A DNA stretch of 64,000 nucleotides from Solibacillus silvestris_B (lineage in GTDB: Bacteria > Bacillota > Bacilli > Bacillales_A > Planococcaceae): the NCBI RefSeq assembly GCF_051967575.1, contig NZ_JBQCJW010000009.1, positions 68,256 to 132,255 of the forward strand, in the 5' to 3' direction. The translations under genes and the position numbers were made by a program. This document shows positions 8,641-15,992 of this stretch, piece by piece (the stretch's first letter is position 1; each line of letters begins with the position of its first letter). Below the pieces are notes generated by a model that made no database searches, was not told the DNA's origin, and was given only the letters and a program-made list of their open reading frames with translations.

Positions 8641-9243
8641 GTGTATAAATTTATCGCAGGAATTGTATATGGAATATTGGGTGTTAACGGGTCAAAGGCA
8701 AAGGTATACGGAAAAGAAAATATACCGAAAGAAGGCGGCTTTGTTGTTGCATGTACACATAATGGGTATATCGATATTTTGAATCTTGGTATATCGATGC
8801 TGCCAAAAGAGGTGCATTTTATGGCCAAAAAGCAGCTGTTTGATGTTAAAGGCTTAGGCTGGCTAATAACGAAGCTCAATGCTTTCCCGGTGGACCGCGA
8901 AAATCCGGGTCCAAGTGTTATTAAAATTCCTCGTCAGCTTATTAAAGAGGGGAAGATTGTCGGGATTTTCCCTAGTGGAACAAGAAGCTCTGAAAACTCG
9001 GAATTAAAAGCAGGGGCGGTAACAATTGCCCAGTTGGCAAAGACGGAAATTTTGCCGGCTGCTTATATCGGTCCTAAAAGTGCAAAAGGTGTGTTCAAAC
9101 GCCAGAAAGGCTACCTGATTTACGGGAAGCCATTTACGGTTGGAGCAGGAAAAGAAGGGCGCGAACAATCAGTGCAGTTCCTGGAAGAAGAGCTAAACCG
9201 ACTCACTGCGCATCTTAAGGAAATGCATCCGGAAGTAAAATAA
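8641..9243 (+). CDS. plsC: 1-acyl-sn-glycerol-3-phosphate acyltransferase
   Basis: This 200-residue membrane-associated acyltransferase transfers an acyl chain to lysophosphatidic acid to form phosphatidic acid. The catalytic HX4D motif appears as HNGYID, the substrate motif as FPSGTRS, and a VDRENPGPSVIK block lies between them. The start is GTG 8641, since the nearby ATG 8635 is out of frame and stops at once; AAGGCAGGA lies upstream. It is short compared with E. coli PlsC but normal for Bacilli. A paralogue elsewhere may be the main PlsC, so the role is probable rather than proven. Confidence 0.85.
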   Translation: MYKFIAGIVYGILGVNGSKAKVYGKENIPKEGGFVVACTHNGYIDILNLGISMLPKEVHFMAKKQLFDVKGLGWLITKLNAFPVDRENPGPSVIKIPRQLIKEGKIVGIFPSGTRSSENSELKAGAVTIAQLAKTEILPAAYIGPKSAKGVFKRQKGYLIYGKPFTVGAGKEGREQSVQFLEEELNRLTAHLKEMHPEVK

Positions 9244-9297
9244 TGAGCGCTGCGCGGAATTGTTCGTGCAGCCTCTTTATTAAGAGAGGAAATATAT

Positions 9298-9759
9298 ATG
9301 AAGCAAGTATTATTCGTATGTTTAGGAAATATTTGCCGTTCCCCGATGGCGGAGGCTGTAATGCGTGATTTAGTGGAAAAGCGCGCATTGACGGACGAAA
9401 TTAAAGTCGACTCAGCAGGGACAAGCAATTATCATATCGGCGAGCCGCCACATAAAGGGACAAAGGCGAAATTGCAGGAAGTCGGCATTGCGACAAGCGG
9501 AATGCAAGCCCGCCAATTGCGCAGCTCGGATTTGCAAAACTTCGACTATATCGTTTGCATGGATGAAAGCAATGTAAAAAATACAATTGAGATGCTGCGT
9601 GCAGAAGGAGATGCAAAAGTTTTCCGTTTCCTTGATTTGACGACACATAAAAAAGATGTGCCGGACCCTTGGTATACAGGCGATTTCCAGGAAACATACG
9701 AGCTATGCATTGAAGGCTGCGAGGCATTGTTGGAGCGTATATTGCAAGATATGAAATAA
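9298..9759 (+). CDS. low-molecular-weight protein tyrosine phosphatase
   Basis: This 153-residue cytoplasmic phosphatase carries the P-loop CLGNICRS with nucleophile C8 and R14, and the general acid loop DPWYTGDF near the C-terminus. Residue 12 of the loop is isoleucine. In the arginine phosphatase YwlE the corresponding position is threonine, so this protein fits the tyrosine phosphatases (YfkJ type) better. AGAGAGGAA precedes ATG 9298. It lies 54 bases after plsC, and a strong hairpin follows, so the two may form a small transcription unit. Confidence 0.9.
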   Translation: MKQVLFVCLGNICRSPMAEAVMRDLVEKRALTDEIKVDSAGTSNYHIGEPPHKGTKAKLQEVGIATSGMQARQLRSSDLQNFDYIVCMDESNVKNTIEMLRAEGDAKVFRFLDLTTHKKDVPDPWYTGDFQETYELCIEGCEALLERILQDMK

Positions 9760-9765
9760 TGGATA

Positions 9766-9804
9766 AAAAGCGGGCTTAATTATATTTTGATTAAACCCGC
9801 TTTT
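9766..9804. terminator. bidirectional Rho-independent terminator
   Basis: AAAAGCGGGCTTAAT (9766-9780) pairs with ATTAAACCCGCTTTT (9790-9804) apart from one mismatch. A- and T-runs on both sides serve the convergent genes. Confidence 0.9.
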
Positions 9805-9811
9805 CTTCGCT

Positions 9812-11182
9812 CTATTGCGGCAATGATACTTCGATCACTTTCGTCTTTTTCCCGTGTGATTGTTGCCACTTCAAAATTGTTTCCGATTCATAGTCATCAA
9901 TATCCGCGACTTCTGCTTGGATTGTCGTATCATCTATCCATTCATAATGATTAATCGGATAAAACGGATCGCTGAAGTAATGTTCAAATGAGTTTGGACT
10001 TTTCGTTTGCATCGTATTTACATTTAAAACATGCAGCATTGTCCGAGTTAGTACAGCTCCATCATAAAATTCTTCTAAGGTGATGGAAAATATGACATTT
10101 TCCAAGTTTGGCGAACGCTTGAAACTTTGCAAGGTCCCCCATACTACACTACCAAATGTAATATCCTCATAATTCCGTTTGACGAACGCCATTTCGCAAA
10201 ATTGCTCGGCACAGTCATATTTGAAAACACCGATTTCGGCATCATTATACGTAAACAACGGCTCATATGTCATTTCAAATTTTTCCGCATCTGATTTGTA
10301 GAATAGGAGCGGGTCCAGAAACGTCATCTTATTTAAAGGCAACTTTTCCTCCTCATTCGTAGCGATATTTTTGAATGAGATGATTTCTTCTGTATTGGGA
10401 TTAGGTTTTTCGTTTATGGATGCCAATACGGAAACTACCTCGTACTCATCGTTTGTAATGAATGTTTTGGCAATTAGACCTGAACCTTCCGCATAGTAGA
10501 ATTGTTCTTTCCCGAATTCAGTGCTCTCTGTAATTTGAACGGCATTTTCATATATTTTGTAAGGTGTTTTATAAGCAATGGGATACGTAACTTTTTTCCC
10601 GTTGAATGATGCATCATTTTCAATCGGCCATTTTAAAATCGTTTGGATGGCTTCTAATCCTTCCAATTGTGCTATCGTGAATTTTTTTGTTTCCGGGTCG
10701 GCAATTTCCTGATAAATAAGCTCAATGGAATCTTCCTGAATGCGATAAATGTTTTGCATTGTGGCTCCTGTATTATCCTCCGTAACTTCTACGTACGAGT
10801 CGGATAGCCATTTCGTCTTTTCTGTAAATCCGGCATATTCATTGCCCGTCCCTAAAAAATAAGCGACATCGCCATCTTGTTTGAAATAGTTTTGCAGTGG
10901 CATGTGAAGCCCTTCGTCCAATACCTTGTCGGCAAATTCATTTTTCTGTTCGCTTGGAGGAGGGGCTGCTTGATTGAAATCATTTGCTGACCAAGGCTTC
11001 ATCATAAAAATGGCGATTGCTATGAGTGCTAAAAAAGCTGTAAATGTTGCATAGTATAGACGATTGGGACGCTTTGGCTGTTTCTTTTTCTTTTTTTGCT
11101 CGTTTACCTTCGTCATAATCCGGTCCGCACTGCCAGATGTCGCGCCCATTTTCCTGTTTAGCTGACGTTTTATTTCATTCAT
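9812..11182 (-). CDS. single-pass membrane protein co-encoded with ECF sigma factor; candidate anti-sigma factor
   Basis: This 456-residue protein is not recognised by family. It has a basic cytoplasmic N-terminus of about 43 residues (KKKKKQPKRPNR before the membrane), one transmembrane helix at about 44-61 (TFTAFLALIAIAIFMM), and an extracytoplasmic part of roughly 390 residues rich in beta-type, acidic segments. ATG 11182 has GGAGGTG eight bases upstream and overlaps the sigma gene's stop by eight bases, so the two are translationally coupled. That layout is typical of anti-sigma factors, but no zinc-binding HxxxCxxC anti-sigma motif is visible. The function as anti-sigma is inference. Confidence 0.6.
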   Translation of the reverse strand: MNEIKRQLNRKMGATSGSADRIMTKVNEQKKKKKQPKRPNRLYYATFTAFLALIAIAIFMMKPWSANDFNQAAPPPSEQKNEFADKVLDEGLHMPLQNYFKQDGDVAYFLGTGNEYAGFTEKTKWLSDSYVEVTEDNTGATMQNIYRIQEDSIELIYQEIADPETKKFTIAQLEGLEAIQTILKWPIENDASFNGKKVTYPIAYKTPYKIYENAVQITESTEFGKEQFYYAEGSGLIAKTFITNDEYEVVSVLASINEKPNPNTEEIISFKNIATNEEEKLPLNKMTFLDPLLFYKSDAEKFEMTYEPLFTYNDAEIGVFKYDCAEQFCEMAFVKRNYEDITFGSVVWGTLQSFKRSPNLENVIFSITLEEFYDGAVLTRTMLHVLNVNTMQTKSPNSFEHYFSDPFYPINHYEWIDDTTIQAEVADIDDYESETILKWQQSHGKKTKVIEVSLPQ

Positions 11183-11693
11183 GTGAAAGCACCTCCCACT
11201 CATCTGAAGACAATGTTTCTTTCAAGAGCTGTCTTGCCCTGCGCATCCTTGTTTTGACGGTATTGTCCGATATCCCCAATAAAGCGGCCACCTCCAGCAC
11301 AGATAGCTCCTCATAGTAGTAATGGATGATGACTTCCCTTAAAGGTATCGGCAATTGTAAAACCGCCTCTGCAATATCCAATCTCTCTGTCTGCTGCAGC
11401 ATTTTTTGCGGATCTTTCTTTGCCTGAAAGAAACGGTTCGTTAATTGCTGCTTACGATATGTCCAGTTTTTCAAATAATCTTTGCATTTATTAATAACGA
11501 TGCGCACGAGATAAGTTTTGAGCGAGGCACGTTCTTCAAACTGCTCAAACTTTACGTAATACGACAAAAACGTATCCTGTACAATATCTTCTGCAACTTG
11601 CCAATCTTTGACGTATAAATAGGCGATGCGCAATAAATAATCGCTGTAGGCATGCATCGTCTCTTGAAATGCCCGTTCATCGGAAAGCATCAT
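11175..11693 (-). CDS. ECF-type RNA polymerase sigma factor
   Basis: This 172-residue protein has the two-domain layout of extracytoplasmic-function sigma factors. Region 2 holds YVKDWQVAEDIVQDTFLSYY and a DNA-melting KTYLVRIVINKCKDYL segment. Region 4 is the helix-turn-helix LSVLEVAALLGISDNTVKTR. AGGGGTG lies eight bases before the ATG pair at 11691-11693. It leads a two-gene operon with the membrane protein behind it. A possible autoregulated promoter lies at 11726-11754. The regulon is unknown. Confidence 0.9.
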   Translation of the reverse strand: MMLSDERAFQETMHAYSDYLLRIAYLYVKDWQVAEDIVQDTFLSYYVKFEQFEERASLKTYLVRIVINKCKDYLKNWTYRKQQLTNRFFQAKKDPQKMLQQTERLDIAEAVLQLPIPLREVIIHYYYEELSVLEVAALLGISDNTVKTRMRRARQLLKETLSSDEWEVLSHE

Positions 11694-11725
11694 AAAAATG
11701 CACCCCTTTCTCTTTAGTTACCCAT

Positions 11726-11754
11726 TAGACGAAGCAAGATGCCTTTGCGTTTTA
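11726..11754 (-). promoter_or_regulatory. candidate ECF-type promoter for the sigma operon
   Basis: On the minus strand TAAAAC and CGTCTA are separated by 17 bases, about 35 bases before the sigma start. The AAC and CGTC elements match ECF-type promoters and would fit autoregulation, but the match is short. Confidence 0.3.
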
Positions 11755-11835
11755 GTGAACCGAAATTTATTGGATTTCACCCGATGCGTTATAGGAAACA
11801 TCATTTAGGGTAATTATATGGCAAAGTATGTCATG

Positions 11836-11982
11836 ATTCACTTCTTTCAGCGGGTGTTCAAACGCTCGCGGAAATAAATGGGCCGAGGCTAAAACCGTTG
11901 CATCGTGCGGCAACGGCTGGAGGACACGCGCCGTGTGGGGCCCAAAGCTTAATTAGGGCGGATTTGCGCCAAGGCAAGACGA
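11836..11982 (+). repeat. GC-rich intergenic repeat able to form a three-way junction
   Basis: The left end TTCACTTCTTTCAGCGGGTG is closely matched at 40922-40941. The right half is much more GC-rich than its surroundings and can fold with GGGCC/GGCCC closing two inner hairpins, CCGTTGC/GCAACGG and ACACG/CGTGT. It contains no gene. It ends just before the ribosome site of the metallopeptidase gene. I associate such segments with repeats common in related genera, but have not checked this. Confidence 0.5.
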
Positions 11983-12003
11983 ATGATTATGGAGGGAAAA
12001 GCT

Positions 12004-12867
12004 ATGGATGTTAAAGAAAGACGAAAAAGCAGCAATGTGGAAGATCGCCGCGGGATGAGCGCCGGGAAAATCGGCGGCGGACTTGGCGGCATCGGGATTA
12101 TAATAGCTATCATTTTTACATTGTTAAATGGCGGGGATGCGGGCGATATTGTGTCGGAAGTAGCAAAAGGCATTACACAAAATGGCGCAGCAACCGAAAA
12201 TTATGAGCCAACAGCAGAGGAAGAGGAACTGGCCGAGTTTGTCTCGGTTGTGCTTGCCGACACGGAGGATGTATGGCAAAAGCTTTTTTCGGATAATGGG
12301 TTGACGTATCAAAATCCGACACTCGTCCTGTTTACGGATAGTGTCAGCTCGGGCTGCGGTTTGCAAAGCGCTGCCGTGGGACCGTTTTATTGCCCGGCGG
12401 ATTATAAGCTTTATATTGACTTAAGCTTTTATAAAGAGCTGAAAAACCGGTTTGATGCACCCGGCGACTTTGCGATGGCATATGTTGTTGCACATGAGGT
12501 AGGTCACCATGTCCAGGCTTTGCTGGGGACATCACAGGAAGTCCATACATTAAACGGGAAAGTTTCGCAGGCTAAGTACAATGAGGCGGTAAAGCGTCTG
12601 GAATTGCAGGCCGATTATTATTCCGGCGTTTGGGCACGACATGTGCAAAACAAAGGCTACTTGGAAGAGGGCGATTTTGAAGAGGCATTGACCGCGGCGA
12701 ATGCAATAGGTGACGACACACTTCAAATGGAGGCACAGGGCTATGTTGTGCCGGAAAGCTTCACTCACGGTACAAGCGAACAACGCATGCGCTGGTTCAA
12801 AAAAGGCTTTAAGACAGGGACGATTCAAGGCGGGGATACATTCAGTTTAGATGCTTCACAATTATAA
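12004..12867 (+). CDS. YpfJ-family neutral zinc metallopeptidase
   Basis: This 287-residue protein belongs to the YpfJ/DUF2342-like neutral zinc metallopeptidase family (function poorly known). A charged N-terminus (KERRKSSNVEDRRG) is followed by a glycine-rich transmembrane segment at about 21-45, so the catalytic part is probably outside the membrane. The zinc motif HEVGHH lies in VVAHEVGHHVQALLG, with the downstream RLELQADYYSGVW as a likely third ligand region. ATG 12004 is preferred over ATG 11989 or GTG/ATG further up because GGAGGG lies eight bases before it. The length matches the family. It is monocistronic. Confidence 0.85.
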   Translation: MDVKERRKSSNVEDRRGMSAGKIGGGLGGIGIIIAIIFTLLNGGDAGDIVSEVAKGITQNGAATENYEPTAEEEELAEFVSVVLADTEDVWQKLFSDNGLTYQNPTLVLFTDSVSSGCGLQSAAVGPFYCPADYKLYIDLSFYKELKNRFDAPGDFAMAYVVAHEVGHHVQALLGTSQEVHTLNGKVSQAKYNEAVKRLELQADYYSGVWARHVQNKGYLEEGDFEEALTAANAIGDDTLQMEAQGYVVPESFTHGTSEQRMRWFKKGFKTGTIQGGDTFSLDASQL

Positions 12868-12873
12868 TGAAAG

Positions 12874-12917
12874 CCTGCAGCATATGAAAAGGTGCTGCAG
12901 GTTTTACATTTTTTTAT
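12874..12917 (+). terminator. Rho-independent terminator after metallopeptidase gene
   Basis: CCTGCAGCA pairs with TGCTGCAGG around a short loop, followed by TTTTACATTTTTTT. Confidence 0.85.
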
Positions 12918-13024
12918 GCATAGTAATTTAATTTTTTTTCGACTTTATGTATAATAAATAAGTTAAATATATTTTTTCGTTTTTAAATAACGTTACTAAT
13001 AGAGTATGAAAGAGAGTGAACAAA

Positions 13025-13744
13025 ATGGGTCGTAAGTGGAATAACATTAAAGACAAAAAGGCCGGGAAAGACGCAGCAAATAGCCGTATTTACGCTAAAT
13101 TCGGTCGTGAAATTTATGTGGCGGCAAAATCCGGTGAACCAAACCCGGAATCAAACCGTGCACTGAAAACAGTTTTAGAACGCGCAAAAACTTACTCTGT
13201 GCCAAAACACATCATCGAAAAAGCAATCGACAAAGCAAAAGGCGGCGGTGATGAGCAATTCGATGAGCTGCGCTATGAGGGCTTTGGGGTAGCGGGTACT
13301 ATGGTGATCGTTGATGCATTAACAAACAACGTAAACCGTACAGCTTCTGAAGTGCGTGCGGCATTCGGCAAAAACGGCGGTAATATGGGCGTTTCTGGTT
13401 CAGCGGCGCATATGTTCCAAAATACGGCGGTATTCGGCATTGAAGGTAAATCAGAAGATGAGGTTCTTGAAATTTTAATGGAAGCGGATTTGGATATGCG
13501 CGACATTATGGATGAAGAAGGCACAATTATCGTTTATGTTGAGCCGGAGCAATTCCATGCAACACAAGAAGCGTTCAAAGCAGCGGGCATTGAAGAATTT
13601 ACAGTAGCCGAGTTATCAATGCTGCCGATGACTGAAGTGGCATTGGAAGGCGATGATTTAGTGAAATTCGAGAAAATGATCGATGCCCTCGAAGATTTGG
13701 AAGATGTGCAACGCGTTTACCACAACGCTGATTTAGGCGAATAA
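13025..13744 (+). CDS. yeeI: YebC/PmpR-TACO1 family regulator
   Basis: This 239-residue cytoplasmic protein of the YebC/TACO1 family is the same length as Bacillus YeeI. It opens with MGRKWNNIKDKKAGKDAANS and contains the YEGFGVAGTMVIVDALTNN block and the acidic C-terminal region typical of the family. Members have been described as transcription regulators and, more recently, as ribosome-associated factors that relieve stalling at proline runs. ATG 13025 is chosen over the in-frame GTG 13016, since AGAGAGTGA precedes it. It is monocistronic, with a terminator at 13751. Confidence 0.9.
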   Translation: MGRKWNNIKDKKAGKDAANSRIYAKFGREIYVAAKSGEPNPESNRALKTVLERAKTYSVPKHIIEKAIDKAKGGGDEQFDELRYEGFGVAGTMVIVDALTNNVNRTASEVRAAFGKNGGNMGVSGSAAHMFQNTAVFGIEGKSEDEVLEILMEADLDMRDIMDEEGTIIVYVEPEQFHATQEAFKAAGIEEFTVAELSMLPMTEVALEGDDLVKFEKMIDALEDLEDVQRVYHNADLGE

Positions 13745-13750
13745 TAAGTT

Positions 13751-13779
13751 AGCCCAAAGACTGTTCTTTGGGCTTTTTT
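13751..13779 (+). terminator. Rho-independent terminator after yeeI
   Basis: AGCCCAAAG pairs with CTTTGGGCT, followed by a run of T to 13779. Confidence 0.92.
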
Positions 13780-13801
13780 CATATAAAAGAATGTTAAAAA
13801 A

Positions 13802-13868
13802 TTCTAGGAAATCTGTATAAGAGGACATATTTCGAGCTGTTTTGCCATAAAATGCGTTTTTCCGATGG
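13802..13868 (+). repeat. intergenic dispersed motif, copy C
   Basis: This copy reads TAGGAAATCTGTATAAGA, then GGACATATTTCG, and ends ATAAAATGCGTTTTTCC. It matches copies at 4642 and 6758. It lies about 135 bases upstream of the chemoreceptor start. A separate inverted repeat, ATAATATTA with TAATATTAT, follows near 13911-13931. Confidence 0.55.
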
Positions 13869-14001
13869 TTTTCACTAATAGAGTAGGTTATACTAGATCG
13901 TGATTCGCGCATAATATTACTTAATATTATACATAAGAGAGAGAAAATACGTTATATAAGACTAGTTTAATGACTTACTAATGAGTTCACAGGGGGACAA
14001 A

Positions 14002-15741
14002 ATGAAAGTTTTAAATTCAATTCGGGGGAAGTTGTTTATTTTTTCTTTTCTGCTATTTTTAATTCCAAGTGCCATTATTGGCGCTGCGAGCTATTTCCAG
14101 GCAAAAAGCGGGATGGATGAGCTCGGCGAAACAATTATAAAAAATAGTGTAGAGTCATCATTGCAATTAATCGCGGCGACAAATGAGCGTGTGAAGGCGG
14201 GCGAAATATCTCTCGAACAAGCACAAGAGGAAGTATTGACAGCATTAATCGGACAAAAGGATAGTGACGGCAAACGTGCATTATCGAATCCGAGTGATCT
14301 AGGGGAAAATGGTTATATTTATATTTTAGGACATGACGGGACATTGCTTGGACACCCGACGCGAGAAGGGGATAATTTATGGGAAAGCAAAGATGGTTCC
14401 GGAAAATATTACATACGGGAAGTAAAAGAAAAAGCTGATGCCGGCGGGGGGTTCACTTATTACGATTTTCCGCTGCCCGGCACAGATATAGAGGCACCGA
14501 AGCTTATTTATTCAGTGATTGATCCGCATTGGAATTGGATTGTTACATCAGGAAGCTATATGAAAGACTTCAACGCACCGGTTATGTCGCTGTTAATGGT
14601 ACTTGTCGTAACTCTTGTTGTCTCGACAATATTAGCGACGATTGCCACAATTTTATTTGCGCGCCATTTAGCTCGGCCGCTGCACCGTTTAGCGAAGCAA
14701 GTGCATCAAGTAGCGCAAGGTGATTTGACGGTGGAGTTATCGCAAATGGAGCGAAAAGATGAAATTGGCGTTTTAAACACAGGCTTTAATGAGATGTGCA
14801 TACAGCTTAAGGAATTAGTGAGCGAAATCGAAGAAACGATTGTTGAAATTCAAGACACATCAATGAATTTAACGGCTGTTGCCGAGCAAACAAATGCCTA
14901 TAGCGATGATATTGTGAAGGCGGTAGGCGCGGTTGCGGAAGGTGCTTCGCAGCAAGCGACGGATACCGATGCGACAAATCGCACTATTGTCCAATTCGCC
15001 GAGGGGATTGAGCATCTGCATGAAAAAAATGATTTTATGCTTCAATCTTCAGTCCAAATGCAAAGCTCAAATGCTCAAGGCTTGCAAAATCTAGTTGATT
15101 TAAAGGCCCATTCCAATGAATCCATCGAGCTTATCGAACAAATGCAAACAGTATTTTCTTCATTGACTGCAAAAGTAAAGGAAATTGAAGGCATTGTAGG
15201 AACGATCAATGAAATTTCGGACCAAACAAATTTACTCGCGTTAAATGCATCCATTGAAGCTGCGAGAGCTGGTGAACATGGGAAAGGCTTTGCGGTTGTG
15301 GCAGAGGAAGTTAGAAAGCTGGCAGATCAGACAACGAACGCTACAGACTTAGTGCAAACAACATTGCGCGGCATCGAAAACGAAACGGATTTAGTAACGG
15401 CAGAAATGACGAAAACGTATAAAATTATTCATGAGCAAAATACTTCTGTTAGCAAGACAGAGCATTCGTTTAAAGAAATCGAGCAAGCTGTGAAGCAAAT
15501 TAGCCATTCGATCGAAGAAGTTTCTGCGAGCATTTCCGAGTTGAATTCATCGAAAGCCATTATTATCGACTCGGTTGAAAGCATTTCGGAAGTAAGCGAA
15601 AAAAATGCAGCGATGGCGGAAGAAATGACAGCTTCCATCGAAGAACAGCAAAGCGCAATGTCTGTCGTAACAAATTCGGCAAGCAATTTAACGGATGAAA
15701 TTACAGGGCTTCAAAATTCCATAAAACGCTTTCGTATATAA
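14002..15741 (+). CDS. methyl-accepting chemotaxis protein with Cache-type sensor
   Basis: This 579-residue chemoreceptor senses a small ligand outside the cell and controls CheA. The order is a first membrane helix (about 7-29), a periplasmic-side Cache-like domain (about 30-190, with GENGYIYILGHDGTLLGHP), a second membrane helix (about 193-217), a HAMP domain, and a cytoplasmic signalling hairpin whose tip reads ISDQTNLLALNASIEAARAG. ATG 14002 has AGGGGGA just before it and is preferred over ATG 13981. It is an orphan receptor with no che genes nearby. The ligand is unknown, though small organic acids are common for this sensor type. Confidence 0.92.
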   Translation: MKVLNSIRGKLFIFSFLLFLIPSAIIGAASYFQAKSGMDELGETIIKNSVESSLQLIAATNERVKAGEISLEQAQEEVLTALIGQKDSDGKRALSNPSDLGENGYIYILGHDGTLLGHPTREGDNLWESKDGSGKYYIREVKEKADAGGGFTYYDFPLPGTDIEAPKLIYSVIDPHWNWIVTSGSYMKDFNAPVMSLLMVLVVTLVVSTILATIATILFARHLARPLHRLAKQVHQVAQGDLTVELSQMERKDEIGVLNTGFNEMCIQLKELVSEIEETIVEIQDTSMNLTAVAEQTNAYSDDIVKAVGAVAEGASQQATDTDATNRTIVQFAEGIEHLHEKNDFMLQSSVQMQSSNAQGLQNLVDLKAHSNESIELIEQMQTVFSSLTAKVKEIEGIVGTINEISDQTNLLALNASIEAARAGEHGKGFAVVAEEVRKLADQTTNATDLVQTTLRGIENETDLVTAEMTKTYKIIHEQNTSVSKTEHSFKEIEQAVKQISHSIEEVSASISELNSSKAIIIDSVESISEVSEKNAAMAEEMTASIEEQQSAMSVVTNSASNLTDEITGLQNSIKRFRI

Positions 15742-15755
15742 AGCCGATTGATAAG

Positions 15756-15786
15756 CAGCGGGGGGGTTATTCCCCGCTGTTTTTTT
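15756..15786 (+). terminator. Rho-independent terminator after chemoreceptor gene
   Basis: CAGCGGGG pairs with CCCCGCTG and is followed by seven T residues. Confidence 0.92.
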
Positions 15787-15992
15787 CCGGGTTTGCCTAA
15801 TTTAATTGCCATCTTCATCAGCGAAGCACAACACTGCAAGAAAAGGAAAATATAACAGCCGCTTTTCCATCTCTATGCGGCTTCCCTTTACTGTAAAAAG
15901 GGGGTAAATATTCTGATAATATTTGCAATTCTTGAAAATATAATAAATAATAAGAGAGTGAATTTCGAATTCCGAATGATTAGATGGGGTGA

